From Clostridium sp. CAG:492 (lineage in GTDB: Bacteria; Bacillota; Clostridia; TANB77; CAG-508), in contig FR878266.1 in assembly GCA_000434335.1 (NCBI GenBank), positions 79,048 to 138,790 of the forward strand: 59,743 bases of DNA, given 5' to 3'. The translations under genes were made by a program, and so were the position numbers. Under the pieces are notes generated by a model. The model saw only the letters and a list, made by a program, of their open reading frames with translations. It made no database searches and was not told the origin of the DNA. This document shows, piece by piece, positions 16,396 through 25,488 of the stretch. The stretch's first letter is position 1. Every line of letters begins with the position of its first letter.

Positions 16396-16804
16396 ACTCA
16401 ATAGGAATATTCTTCTTTTCACTTTTTGCGTTTTCATCTTTCTTTGGAACAGTTAACTTTAATGTTCCATTTTTAAATTTAGCTTTGATATCCTCTTCTT
16501 TTACATCTTTACCTACAAAGAAACTTCTTGAACATTCTCCTATATATCTTTCTTTGTGGATATATTTCTTTTTCTTGTCTTCCTCTTCTTCATCTTTTTT
16601 TGCTGTTACTGTAAGGTATCCATTATCAATTTCAAGTTGAATATCTTCTTTATTATATCCTGGTAAATCAACTTCAATTTCGTATCCATCATCAATTTCT
16701 TTAATATCTGTTTTCATTAAACGACTTTCTTTCATACTAAAAAATGGATCAGAAAACATTTCGTCAAATAAGTCCATTTCTTTTTTTCTTGGCATTAACA
16801 TCAT
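16394..16804 (-). CDS. hsp20: Small heat shock protein, Hsp20/alpha-crystallin family
   Basis: The 136-residue protein has the alpha-crystallin domain: D-I-K-E-I-D-D-G-Y-E-I-E-V-D-L-P-G-Y (strand 2-3), Y-L-T-V-T-A-K, F-V-G-K-D-V-K and the closing G-T-L-K-L-T-V-P-K. The acidic-basic loop E-E-E-D-K-K-K-K is long. Such proteins hold unfolding clients as ATP-independent chaperones. AAGGAGGA lies before the ATG pair at 16804, so upstream in-frame codons are excluded. It is monocistronic, with an imperfect CIRCE operator overlapping its promoter, so HrcA control is likely. Confidence 0.95.
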   Translation of the reverse strand: MMLMPRKKEMDLFDEMFSDPFFSMKESRLMKTDIKEIDDGYEIEVDLPGYNKEDIQLEIDNGYLTVTAKKDEEEEDKKKKYIHKERYIGECSRSFFVGKDVKEEDIKAKFKNGTLKLTVPKKDENAKSEKKNIPIE

Positions 16805-16860
16805 AATAGATTCCTCCTTAAAATACATATTCTTTTGTAAACTTTTCATTTACAGTTTAT

Positions 16861-16902
16861 ATTATATCCCAATTTTTAGCAAAGTCAATATATGAGTGCT
16901 AA
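16861..16902 (-). promoter_or_regulatory. hsp20 promoter with an imperfect CIRCE operator
   Basis: On the minus strand TTGACT (16883-16888), a 16-bp spacer and TATAAT (16861-16866) form the promoter. On the plus strand TTAGCAAAG (16876-16884), nine bases, then GAGTGCTAA (16894-16902) follow the CIRCE pattern TTAGCACTC-N9-GAGTGCTAA: one half is exact, the other differs at three bases. HrcA bound here would cover the -35. Confidence 0.75.
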
Positions 16903-16964
16903 TTTTCACATAAAGTTCACCTAATTAGCAAATTAGTATCATATTTGACCAACTCTGAAGAATA

Positions 16965-16991
16965 AGTCAATGAAAACAGAGCTTTTTGACA
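16965..16991. repeat. REP-like 27-bp palindromic element, copy 3 (degenerate)
   Basis: AGTCAATGAAAACAGAGCTT followed by TTTGACA aligns base for base with copy 2, with changes in the GGGG core. It lies in the gene-free stretch 16805-17177, which otherwise holds the hsp20 promoter and AT-rich DNA. Confidence 0.5.
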
Positions 16992-17177
16992 CAACCTTTG
17001 AAATACGCAGCTAAAATTTAAGAACAAAAATGGGTATGTCAAAAATTTTCTTTCCTATTGACTCAAGAAAAAAATATTGTTTCCCCTATCATTCCAATTT
17101 TTCTATTTATATATATTGCATTTTAATTTTATTTATATTAATATAGAATCAACTATGACTTTTTAGTGGAGGTTTTT

Positions 17178-17582
17178 ATGTGGTTTTTTGATAAATTAAA
17201 AAATATTGGAAAAGCTGTAAAAAGTAATATTCCTGGTGATATAAAAGATGGGATTAATCATATTACAGAGGATTTTAATAAAGATATATCTAATAACATT
17301 GATAGCTCTTCTATTGAAAATACTATTCCGGATAAATTCAATGAATTTCCATGCTTTGATGGTAAAATTTCTCATGTATCAGAAAAAGAAACACCTTTAT
17401 ATATTTCTTGTGCTTTAACATATGAAAATGTTTCCTCTCTTGATTTTGAAGACTATCTTTATGAAATAACAAGAGCTGGATATATTCAACAATCTAATGA
17501 CAGATACGAAAAAGAAAATACTTTTATTATTGTCGAATATACCGAAAAAACTTTGCATACAGTTTTTCATATTAATAAATAA
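17178..17582 (+). CDS. Unrecognised small protein, 134 residues
   Basis: I do not recognise this protein. It begins M-W-F-F-D-K-L-K-N-I-G-K-A-V-K, an amphipathic helix, followed by a polar Asn/Ser-rich linker (about 35-50) and a globular part with Y-I-S-C-A-L-T-Y-E-N and F-I-I-V-E-Y-T-E-K. No signal peptide or membrane helix is seen. GTGGAGG precedes ATG 17178 at 6 nt; the GTG of that site at 17166 is not the start. It stands alone on the plus strand and its stop codon is inside the terminator stem. Confidence 0.7.
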   Translation: MWFFDKLKNIGKAVKSNIPGDIKDGINHITEDFNKDISNNIDSSSIENTIPDKFNEFPCFDGKISHVSEKETPLYISCALTYENVSSLDFEDYLYEITRAGYIQQSNDRYEKENTFIIVEYTEKTLHTVFHINK

Positions 17583-17608
17583 TAAGAAGACTTTTCGGTC
17601 TTCTTATT
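17581..17608. terminator. Bidirectional terminator
   Basis: A perfect 11-bp stem (AATAAGAAGAC and complement) with a 6-base loop lies between two converging genes and has T-rich tails both ways. Confidence 0.85.
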
Positions 17609-17613
17609 ATTTA

Positions 17614-18846
17614 TTAATATAATTCAGGATGCTCTGCCTGTTCTCTTTTTTCTCTTTCATCTAGCTCAGCATATATGTTTGGATAAATTTGATTATATGA
17701 GAATTGTCCTTTTGTTATTCCATCTAGAAAACCCTCATGTCCATAAAGTTTATCCTTTGTTAACGCTTTAATTACATATCTGGCAGGTTCACCTCTCCAG
17801 TAACACTTTGGCATATTTTCATCATCTCTTGCCACTACTTCATATGGAACTAAAGTTTTTCTTTCATAAGCAGCAGCAAAGTTTCTATGATGTCCTTCTA
17901 TTATATATTTTCTTCCATCTACTTCTACTACTGTTATCGGATAACTTGGGTCATACCCATTCTTCCTTATTAGTTCTCTAATATCATCAATTGATGTTCC
18001 ATTACCTGTTGGTCGACATGTTGTTATTTCATCTTGTACTGGTAACATTAATTTGGGACTTGCCCACAATTTAGGAATAAATCTGTTTTCTTTATATCGA
18101 TTTAAACACTCTATTATTGTATCTGAAATATCATTAATTTCTGAAAATGAGGTGTCAATTATTAAATCATAATTATTTTCATCTGTTAAATCAACATTAT
18201 ATCTTTCTATATATCTTTTTATTTCTCCTTTTCTTCTTTTTTCTCTTTGATTTATAGCTTCTTCTACGCTCTCGTAAGCACTATCTTCTTCACCTCGAGA
18301 CTTATCATCAAATAATCTTTTTCCAGCTATGTCTGGTCTGCTTGTTAACCTTACCGAAAATGAATCTGGAATATTTTTAAAGGCAAGCCTTGAATCCATA
18401 ATCCATACTTCATCATTTCGCTCCTTTTGATTTATTTCTTGACCTATTCTTCTTATTTCTTTATCAATTATAGTATCAACTAGAGCTCTTATTTCCCTTA
18501 GTTCAGGCATATTATTAGCTTGTTCAATAGAAACACTATCCATAATATCCATAGATTTCAACTTAGCCATTACTTTTGTCAAAATTGATCTATATTCTGA
18601 ATTTTCAATAATTTCTTTAATTACACCTTCATCATACATCTCTTTTAATTTTTCATCATTGTCGTAACTTTTAATAAAGTTTAAAATTTCATTAAAATAT
18701 TCTCTGAATCTATGTCCAGCCGATATGATATGAATATTTTCTTCTTTAAAACCCTTTTCAATTAGCTTTTGTTTTATTGCTCTTATATTTGAGCTTTTTC
18801 CAGTAACAGGCTCCCCTGAAATTGATATTACATTATTTTTTATCAT
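17614..18846 (-). CDS. Fusion of a P-loop (cytidylate-kinase-like) domain and a ParB/Srx-like domain
   Basis: The 410-residue protein has an N-terminal P-loop, I-S-G-E-P-V-T-G-K-S-S (about residue 15), and continues like a nucleoside monophosphate kinase: V-W-I-M-D-S-R-L-A-F (about 148), V-R-L-T-S-R-P-D, E-E-A-I-N-Q-R-E-K-R-R (lid-like) and Y-D-L-I-I-D-T-S-F. From about 255 a second domain has P-V-Q-D-E, V-V-E-V-D-G-R-K-Y-I-I-E-G-H-H-R-N-F-A-A-A, the phosphate-binding G-H-H-R signature shared by ParB N-domains, sulfiredoxin and the free serine kinases SbnI/SerK. A protein that handles two phosphorylated ligands is plausible; the substrate is unknown. AGGAGG lies before the ATG. It is transcribed alone. 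Confidence 0.65.
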   Translation of the reverse strand: MIKNNVISISGEPVTGKSSNIRAIKQKLIEKGFKEENIHIISAGHRFREYFNEILNFIKSYDNDEKLKEMYDEGVIKEIIENSEYRSILTKVMAKLKSMDIMDSVSIEQANNMPELREIRALVDTIIDKEIRRIGQEINQKERNDEVWIMDSRLAFKNIPDSFSVRLTSRPDIAGKRLFDDKSRGEEDSAYESVEEAINQREKRRKGEIKRYIERYNVDLTDENNYDLIIDTSFSEINDISDTIIECLNRYKENRFIPKLWASPKLMLPVQDEITTCRPTGNGTSIDDIRELIRKNGYDPSYPITVVEVDGRKYIIEGHHRNFAAAYERKTLVPYEVVARDDENMPKCYWRGEPARYVIKALTKDKLYGHEGFLDGITKGQFSYNQIYPNIYAELDEREKREQAEHPELY

Positions 18847-18996
18847 AAAATATACCTCCTAAAAAAATTATCTATATTTTACCACTTATTTTATGTAAAG
18901 TCAATTTCTGTTTAATATATCTATAAAATATCTTAATAACATTTAACAATTGTCCAATATATAGAGGGAAGCTCAATATTATGTCAAGTGATATGT

Positions 18997-19812
18997 TTAT
19001 ATATCATCATTCATTTTATTTTTATGTATTTTTTCTTTTATTTTTATATTCTTTTGTTCCAAATTTTGCTTTATGGAATTGTTCTTTTCTTCAATATTAT
19101 TATATATTTCTTCGCTACGTTTTTTTATTTTTTCTTTTTTTTCTTTCACTTTAAGTTTAACTGCTTGTATTTTTGGATATGCATTTATTAATCTTCTATG
19201 TAAAATTGATTTTCCTTGTAATACTTCTTTAACTTTTTGTGTGATTTCCTCAGTATTATCCAAATCCTTTGAAACACCTTTTTCTGTTGTTTTAATAGCT
19301 CTCACTATAATTCCGGAAACTATATTATCACATATATATATTATTAATAAAGATAATGATAAGATATTTAGCCATATTTCTGATAGCTTTCCAATTTGTT
19401 GTAGAAAAAATGGATTTAATATGTAGATTATTAATAATCCTAATAAACCAAATGGAATAATTGTACCTAAACAAACTCTTCCATTTATATTGAACTTTTT
19501 CTGACTATAATCCCACCATCTTGCTTTATATATTTTTTCCATAAAATAACTAGTTAAATATTCTAGCGTTCCGCATAGTACAATTGCCATTATAAATAAT
19601 ACAACTGGATCACTTGTATATTTATGTAGGAATATTGTTATTAATAAAGCACCATAACCATATATTGGACAATATGGACCAATTAAAAATCCCCTATTTA
19701 TAAATCTTTTATATTGTATTAATTTACAGGTAACCTCCATTATCCAACCTAACATTGCATATATCATAAATAATAAAAAATATACACGTATATCATAACC
19801 AAATATAACCAT
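18997..19812 (-). CDS. CmpB-type membrane protein (putative ABC transporter permease, PF06541)
   Basis: The 271-residue protein has about five membrane helices in residues 10-185. Motifs are M-L-G-W-I-M-E-V, R-F-I-N-R-G-F-L-I-G-P-Y-C-P-I-Y-G-Y-G (about 37-55), E-Y-L-T-S-Y-F-M-E-K and R-W-W-D-Y-S, which define the PF06541 family annotated as a putative ABC permease of unknown substrate. The last 80 residues form a highly charged Lys/Glu-rich coiled tail facing the cytosol. No ATPase gene is adjacent. It is transcribed alone. Confidence 0.8.
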   Translation of the reverse strand: MVIFGYDIRVYFLLFMIYAMLGWIMEVTCKLIQYKRFINRGFLIGPYCPIYGYGALLITIFLHKYTSDPVVLFIMAIVLCGTLEYLTSYFMEKIYKARWWDYSQKKFNINGRVCLGTIIPFGLLGLLIIYILNPFFLQQIGKLSEIWLNILSLSLLIIYICDNIVSGIIVRAIKTTEKGVSKDLDNTEEITQKVKEVLQGKSILHRRLINAYPKIQAVKLKVKEKKEKIKKRSEEIYNNIEEKNNSIKQNLEQKNIKIKEKIHKNKMNDDI

Positions 19813-19968
19813 AAAAAAATTTCTCCTTTTTCCCTTGATTTTTTATTTGTTTTATAGTAAACTGTTTAAGGTATTTAGTAAATAACTAAAATTTTTTTGA
19901 AATTATTTCTTTTCAATTTTGGAAAAGTTTTAAATAAGACATCTCCAATACAATTCTCTTTTTAACCC

Positions 19969-20041
19969 GTTCCGGCCATCTTTCTAAGATGGCCGGAACC
20001 TTTTTATTATATAAGGGTCGGTTAAATATTTTAACCGGCCC
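19969..20041. terminator. Two adjacent GC-rich terminator hairpins
   Basis: A perfect 14-bp stem (GTTCCGGCCATCTT and complement, 19969-19999) and a second 12-bp near-perfect stem (20015-20041) sit in the 236-base gap between the cyclophilin gene and the CmpB-type gene. Such GC-rich stems are striking in this AT-rich DNA. Confidence 0.85.
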
Positions 20042-20048
20042 CTATTTT

Positions 20049-20918
20049 TTATTTTCCTTCAGTTGTTGTTTCTGAACTACCTTCTGCTGATGTTGTTGAA
20101 TTACCTGAGTATGAATTCATTAATTGTTGATAATATTGTTGATATTGTTGTACTTTCTTTTGTATATCATCATAATTTATTGTATTTGGCATTCCATAAT
20201 TTGCTCCATATGTTTCTACTGTTAAATTAGTTATAACTGGTGCGCTTTCTGGTGTTGAAGCTTCTCCACCTTCTGAATCAGCTTCTTTAACCTTTACATT
20301 TGCTATTTTTTCAACAATATCGTAACCTTCTATTACTTTACCAAAAGCAGCGTAGTTTCCATTTAAAGAATTTAATGTTTCTTGGTTATCTGTTGTTACA
20401 ATAAAAAATTGTGAACTTCCTGAATTGTATCCTTCTGATGTTAGCCCATATGAACTAAAATCTGACCTTGCCATTCCTATTACGCCTTTTCCAAATTTTA
20501 AATTGTTATTTACTCCGTTTGCAGAAAACTCTCCTTTTATTGAGTATGTATGGTCAGATTCACTTCCTGCTTGTATTTTTTTATCTAAGTCGCTTAAACT
20601 TGCTGAACCTGAACCATCACCTTTTTTATCTCCACCCTGAATCATAAAATCAGATATAATTCTGTGGTATGTCAAATTATTGTAAAACCCATTATTAGCT
20701 AATTGTATGAAATTTGATACGGTTTCTGGAGCTACATCTGGATTAAGCTCTATTTTTATTGTTCCTGTTTGTGTATTTCCGTCATTATCAACATATGATA
20801 CATCCATTGTTGCTACTGGCTTTCTCTCCCCTTTTAATGCTCCATAGCATATATATGCTATTACTGCTGTTATAGCTATTATTGCTATTATTAATAATAA
20901 TTTACTTTTGTCTTTCAT
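20049..20918 (-). CDS. Membrane-anchored peptidyl-prolyl isomerase (cyclophilin)
   Basis: The protein (about 289 residues) has an N-terminal membrane anchor (about 5-25) and a cyclophilin domain: A-P-E-T-V-S-N-F-I-Q-L-A (about 85), Y-H-R-I-I-S-D-F-M-I-Q-G-G-D (active-site Arg, Phe, Gln), G-M-A-R-S, S-S-Q-F-F-I-V-T and Y-A-A-F-G-K-V. The C-terminal 50 residues are Gln/Tyr and Ser/Thr rich. It should catalyse proline isomerisation of proteins outside the membrane. The ATG at 20918 is better spaced from GGAAG than the one at 20924. It is followed by a double terminator. Confidence 0.9.
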   Translation of the reverse strand: MKDKSKLLLIIAIIAITAVIAYICYGALKGERKPVATMDVSYVDNDGNTQTGTIKIELNPDVAPETVSNFIQLANNGFYNNLTYHRIISDFMIQGGDKKGDGSGSASLSDLDKKIQAGSESDHTYSIKGEFSANGVNNNLKFGKGVIGMARSDFSSYGLTSEGYNSGSSQFFIVTTDNQETLNSLNGNYAAFGKVIEGYDIVEKIANVKVKEADSEGGEASTPESAPVITNLTVETYGANYGMPNTINYDDIQKKVQQYQQYYQQLMNSYSGNSTTSAEGSSETTTEGK

Positions 20919-20962
20919 TATCATTCTTCCTTTCGTTTTTTATTTTACTTTTGTTTTATAAT

Positions 20963-22051
20963 TTATAAACTTAAATTATCAAAAATAAATTGCTCTTGCA
21001 TTCTTTTTAGTGATTGTTTTATTGCTTTTGCTCTTATTTCGCCAATTCCTTCAACTTCATCCAGTGCTGGTATGTCAGCTTGAATAATGTGCTGAAATGA
21101 TTTAAAGCTTTTTACCAAATTTTCGACAATATTATTTGGCATTCTTGGTATTTTACTTAAAATTCTGTAACCTCTTGTAAACACATTTACTTCTTCATAA
21201 TTATCAAAATCTTCATATCCTAAAATTTTAGCTATTAGTTGTGATTTCATTAGATCTTCTCTTTCAAGTTTTCGTATACTTGATAATGCTTTATCTACTG
21301 TTTTTTCTGAGTTTTGTTTTTTACTTGATATTATATAATCTTTGATAATTAAAGTCTCTTCAATTGCTAGATTTCCAAATAACTCGTCAAGTTGCATTTG
21401 AAATAATCTACCTTCTTCTCCAAGTTCATATATTGCTCTTTTTACTTCATCTACAACCTTTAATACCATTTCTGCTCTTTGAATACATACAATTACATTT
21501 TGTAATGTAACTATATCATTAAATTCATATTCATTCAATAAATTTAATTTATCATCAAAAACTTTTTTATATTTTTCTGCTGTTTGAAGTGCTTGATTTG
21601 CTTTTGTTATTACCTTTGAACTATCTTGTAACACATATCTTAAGTCTCCTTTAAATATAGTTATAACATTTCTTCTTTGTGATACACTTATTACTATTTC
21701 TCCGGTTTGCTTTGCTGTACGTTCTGCTGTTCTGTGTCTTGTTCCTGTTTCATTTGTTGAAATTTCTGGAGATGGAATTAATTGTGCATTTGCATATAAA
21801 ATTCTTTTTAAATCAGCACTTAATACTATTGCTCCATCCATTTTTGCGAGTTCATATAATCTTGAAGGTGTATAATCAACATTCAAATTAAATCCTCCAT
21901 CTACTAAATCAAGTACTTCCTTTGTATCACCAATTACAATTAAGCCTCCAGTTTTTGCTTTTAATATATTTTCTAAACCTTCTCTTATTTTTGTACCTGG
22001 TGCAATTAATTTTAATATCTCTGTTATTGTATTATCTTTGACAAAGTCCAA
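20963..22051 (-). CDS. disA: Diadenylate cyclase DisA, DNA integrity scanning protein
   Basis: The protein (about 362 residues) has the DAC domain motifs D-G-A (K-M-D-G-A-I-V-L) near residue 73 and G-T-R-H-R-T-A-E-R near 105, a helical linker, and a C-terminal helix-hairpin-helix (D-E-V-E-G-I-G-E-I-R-A). DisA makes cyclic di-AMP from two ATP and scans DNA for branched structures, linking DNA integrity to sporulation. GTG at 22060 abuts GAGGA, whereas TTG at 22051 has 8-nt spacing, so TTG is preferred. It lies 23 bp after radA, the usual radA-disA pair. Confidence 0.95.
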   Translation of the reverse strand: MDFVKDNTITEILKLIAPGTKIREGLENILKAKTGGLIVIGDTKEVLDLVDGGFNLNVDYTPSRLYELAKMDGAIVLSADLKRILYANAQLIPSPEISTNETGTRHRTAERTAKQTGEIVISVSQRRNVITIFKGDLRYVLQDSSKVITKANQALQTAEKYKKVFDDKLNLLNEYEFNDIVTLQNVIVCIQRAEMVLKVVDEVKRAIYELGEEGRLFQMQLDELFGNLAIEETLIIKDYIISSKKQNSEKTVDKALSSIRKLEREDLMKSQLIAKILGYEDFDNYEEVNVFTRGYRILSKIPRMPNNIVENLVKSFKSFQHIIQADIPALDEVEGIGEIRAKAIKQSLKRMQEQFIFDNLSL

Positions 22052-22082
22052 ATTAATCACTCCTCAATGAAATATTAGTATT

Positions 22083-23450
22083 TTATCGTAATCCTAGTTT
22101 TTGCATTGCTTCATTTATATTTTTCACGCCTATTATATCTAATTTATATTTTTCTTTCAATACTTTTTTGTTACTTTCTGGAATTATGCAAGTTTTAAAT
22201 CCTAATTTTTCTATTTCCTTTAATCTTTTGTCAATAAGATTTACACTTCTCACTTCTCCAGTTAAACCAACTTCTCCAACTACGACTGTATCATTCGGAA
22301 TACTTAAATTTTTAAAACTTGATGCAACTGATAATATGACACCTAAATCTACGGCTGGCTCAGAAACTTTTATTCCACTTACTACATTTAAATATACATC
22401 TTGGTTACCTAAATTCATTCCTGCTTTTTTTTCTAACACGGCCATTAATAATGTTAATCTATTATAATCTACACCATTTGCAGTTCTTCTTGGTAATCCA
22501 AATACACTCGTAGAAGTTAGTGCTTGTAATTCTACCAATAACGGCCTTGTACCTTCCATTGTTGCAACAATTACAGAGCCTGCTGGATTATCGTCTCTTT
22601 CTGAAATTAAAACTGTAGATGGATTTAAAATTTCTATCATTCCCTCATTTTGCATTTCGAACATACCAACTTCATTAGTTGAACCAAAACGATTTTTCAC
22701 ACTTCTTAATATTCTATATGAAAAATATCTTTCACCTTCTAAATATAAAACTGTGTCTACCATATGTTCTAACACTCTTGGTCCTGCAATATTTCCTTCT
22801 TTTGTAACATGTCCAATTATTATTGTTGTTATATTATTGCTTTTACATAGTTTCATAATTCTTCCTGTTATTTCTCTTACTTGACTTACTGTTCCTGCTG
22901 CAGATGTTATTTCATCAGAATACATTGTTTGAATGGAATCTATTATTACTAATTTAGGATTCATTTCTAAAATAGCAGATTGTATTATATCAATATCAGT
23001 TTCTCCTAAAAACATTATATCCTCATTATGGATATTTAATCTATCAGCTCTTATTTTTATTTGCTCTGCAGACTCTTCTCCTGAAACATATAGTACTTTC
23101 CCTTCGCCTTTAATTTTATCACATAATTGTAAAATTAAAGTCGATTTACCTATTCCTGGCTCTCCACCAACTAAAATTAGTGAACCCTTTACTATTCCTC
23201 CACCTAAAACTCTATCTAGCTCTTCAAAACCTGTAGATGTTCTAAATGTTTCTTTTCCTTCAACAGTATTTAAAGCTGTTGGTTTATTAATTTTTTTCTT
23301 TTCATCTTTTCCAAATATTCCATCACTTGTTTTTTGTATTTTTTCTTCAACTAAGCTGTTCCATTCATTACATGCAGGACATTTTCCTAACCATTTTGCT
23401 GTTTCATATCCACAATTATTGCACACAAAAATTGTTTTTGCTTTTGCCAT
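22083..23450 (-). CDS. radA: DNA repair protein RadA
   Basis: The 455-residue protein has an N-terminal zinc finger (C10, C13, C24, C27), a RecA-like core with Walker A G-G-E-P-G-I-G-K-S-T (about 95), the RadA-specific K-N-R-F-G motif, and a C-terminal Lon-like domain (A-V-D-L-G-V-I-L-S-V, E-V-G-L-T-G-E-V-R). RadA drives branch migration during recombination. RadA also interacts with DisA in Bacillus and lowers its activity, which suits the gene order here. Confidence 0.97.
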   Translation of the reverse strand: MAKAKTIFVCNNCGYETAKWLGKCPACNEWNSLVEEKIQKTSDGIFGKDEKKKINKPTALNTVEGKETFRTSTGFEELDRVLGGGIVKGSLILVGGEPGIGKSTLILQLCDKIKGEGKVLYVSGEESAEQIKIRADRLNIHNEDIMFLGETDIDIIQSAILEMNPKLVIIDSIQTMYSDEITSAAGTVSQVREITGRIMKLCKSNNITTIIIGHVTKEGNIAGPRVLEHMVDTVLYLEGERYFSYRILRSVKNRFGSTNEVGMFEMQNEGMIEILNPSTVLISERDDNPAGSVIVATMEGTRPLLVELQALTSTSVFGLPRRTANGVDYNRLTLLMAVLEKKAGMNLGNQDVYLNVVSGIKVSEPAVDLGVILSVASSFKNLSIPNDTVVVGEVGLTGEVRSVNLIDKRLKEIEKLGFKTCIIPESNKKVLKEKYKLDIIGVKNINEAMQKLGLR

Positions 23451-23474
23451 TTACTTCAGTCCTTTCAAAATTAC

Positions 23475-25427
23475 TTAATTATTTTTTTCTTCATTAGCTT
23501 TAAGTAACTCATTTAATACAATAATAAACATAGCATGTGACCAACCTAGTCCAATAACCCATTTAAAATTTTTATCTTCATTATTCACTTGCTCTGCAAG
23601 AAATCCATGTTTTAATGATGTATTTACTACAAATGAAAAACATTTTTTTGCATTATCTAAATCATTAATTTTTATATAATACAATGCCATCCATAATGTC
23701 GTTATTATCCAAGGATTATTTCCACCCATATAATTATCATATTCAAATCTTAAATATCCACTTGTATGAGTTCTTAATGTCATATTAATTTTATCTACAG
23801 TATTTTTTATAACTTTTTCATTTGGATTAAATACATTAAATGGATAAACAGCACCAATTACACTTATATCCATATTGTTGTCTTTTAGGTTTCGTTTTAA
23901 TGTTTTAGTATTTTTATCTATTAAATTATCTTCAATATAGTCTTTTAATAATTGTATATATTTGTTTAGTTTTAGAGCTATTTTATTTCGCTTTTCTTGC
24001 TTTAATCTTAGATTTTCTTGTTTATTATCAATAGTTTCATAAATTTTTTTCATACACCCCAACCCAGAAATAATACTTGATAATGAATATAAATGAACAC
24101 CTTCATTCATTTCCCATAAATCATAACTTACGTGTTTAGTAATCTCAAAATATTTTTTATATTTTTTTTGTAGCTCTTTTTTTACTAAATCTTCTTCATC
24201 TATATTTAATAAATTTTCTGTATATGCAAATAAAAATTCTGTTGCTTTTTCACACATTTTTAAGTTTTCTTCTAGAAATTTATTATCTTTTGTATGTTTA
24301 TAGTGGTCATATACGCCATATATTACACTTGCAGTTTCATCAATTTGATATCCCCAACAAGGTGCTAATGTTCCATCTGTATAAAATCTTTGTTCCCACA
24401 TTCCATTATTGCTCTGTGTTTTTTTGCAAAATACATTATAAAATTTTTCAGTTTCTTCTTCCATTTTTAATAAATCAAATGCTCTTGTAATAAATATTGA
24501 ATCACGTGGCCAACAATATGCGTAGCATCCACTTTTAGTTCTATTTTCATCTAACTCAAGAGCAGCAACAATTCCTCCTGTTTCATCATTTATTAATAAT
24601 GGAAATAATAATATTGTTCTATTATATATCTCAAGTAATTTTTTATAGAAGTCACTTTTGTTTGATTCAATCTTTATTTTTGAATGATTTTCAACATATA
24701 AATTCCAATATTTTTTTACATTTTCAAATTCAGTATTTGTATTTAATTTTACACATTTTTGTATTTTTTCTTCAATCTCATTATTTTCGTTTACAAGAAT
24801 AAATATATTTAATTCCTGTTGCTCCCCTGAATGTATTACTCCAATATCATATGATATTGCAATTTCATTTGACATTCCAATATAGTCTTTATCCACAATT
24901 ACTGCACTTTGTAGTGTACTTTGAACATCATTTAATTTATGTCCATATAGATTTTTGTTTGAAAAAATTGCCATTGCATAATTATGGTTGTATTGAATTA
25001 TTCCTTTATCAATAATTCTGCTTCCAAATCGTTCTAAATCGTTTGATAAAATTTTACTATTTATAATAAACTTTGTATCTAAATCTACAGAATTATTATT
25101 TTTAAATATGTATTTTTTTACAATAATGTTTTGGTCAATTAATGCAAAATCAGTTTGTTCTATTTTTAAATTAAAATATGTATTTTCTATATTTGTTTTT
25201 AAAATATTTGTGTTTTTTACATATTCTTGACTATATTTATTATTTATATCTTGATGCAAATAAATTAAATTTGAATCATTGATTTTTACTCCAGTTTGAA
25301 AATAATCTATAAATTGTCTTCCATCTACTTCTGGATAGCACAATCTTTGTAGTTCACCCTTTTCTGTATAACTTGCAATTATTTTTTTGTTTCCAATTAT
25401 TGCGTCATTATAATATTTATTTGTCAT
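23475..25427 (-). CDS. Glycoside hydrolase family 15 (glucoamylase/trehalase-like)
   Basis: The 650-residue protein has an N-terminal beta-sandwich domain (about 1-250) and an (alpha/alpha)6 barrel. Motifs are Y-A-Y-C-W-P-R-D-S-I-F (about 315), M-W-E-Q-R-F-Y-T-D-G-T-L-A-P-C-W-G-Y-Q-I-D-E-T (catalytic region, about 360), Y-D-L-W-E-M-N-E-G and W-V-I-G-L-G-W-S-H-A. GH15 enzymes release glucose from alpha-glucans or trehalose. There is no signal peptide, so it is probably cytosolic and used for stored or imported glucan. It lies downstream of the beta-CASP gene, separated by a hairpin. Confidence 0.9.
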   Translation of the reverse strand: MTNKYYNDAIIGNKKIIASYTEKGELQRLCYPEVDGRQFIDYFQTGVKINDSNLIYLHQDINNKYSQEYVKNTNILKTNIENTYFNLKIEQTDFALIDQNIIVKKYIFKNNNSVDLDTKFIINSKILSNDLERFGSRIIDKGIIQYNHNYAMAIFSNKNLYGHKLNDVQSTLQSAVIVDKDYIGMSNEIAISYDIGVIHSGEQQELNIFILVNENNEIEEKIQKCVKLNTNTEFENVKKYWNLYVENHSKIKIESNKSDFYKKLLEIYNRTILLFPLLINDETGGIVAALELDENRTKSGCYAYCWPRDSIFITRAFDLLKMEEETEKFYNVFCKKTQSNNGMWEQRFYTDGTLAPCWGYQIDETASVIYGVYDHYKHTKDNKFLEENLKMCEKATEFLFAYTENLLNIDEEDLVKKELQKKYKKYFEITKHVSYDLWEMNEGVHLYSLSSIISGLGCMKKIYETIDNKQENLRLKQEKRNKIALKLNKYIQLLKDYIEDNLIDKNTKTLKRNLKDNNMDISVIGAVYPFNVFNPNEKVIKNTVDKINMTLRTHTSGYLRFEYDNYMGGNNPWIITTLWMALYYIKINDLDNAKKCFSFVVNTSLKHGFLAEQVNNEDKNFKWVIGLGWSHAMFIIVLNELLKANEEKNN

Positions 25428-25443
25428 TTGTATTCCTTTCTAA

Positions 25444-25479
25444 ATTACACTGAAAATATTTTGTTATTTTCAGTGTAAT
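25444..25479 (-). terminator. Hairpin between the beta-CASP and GH15 genes
   Basis: A perfect 13-bp stem (ATTACACTGAAAA and complement) with a 10-base loop follows the beta-CASP gene. The T tract is weak, so partial read-through into the GH15 gene is possible. Confidence 0.6.
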
Positions 25480-25488
25480 CATATGTTT

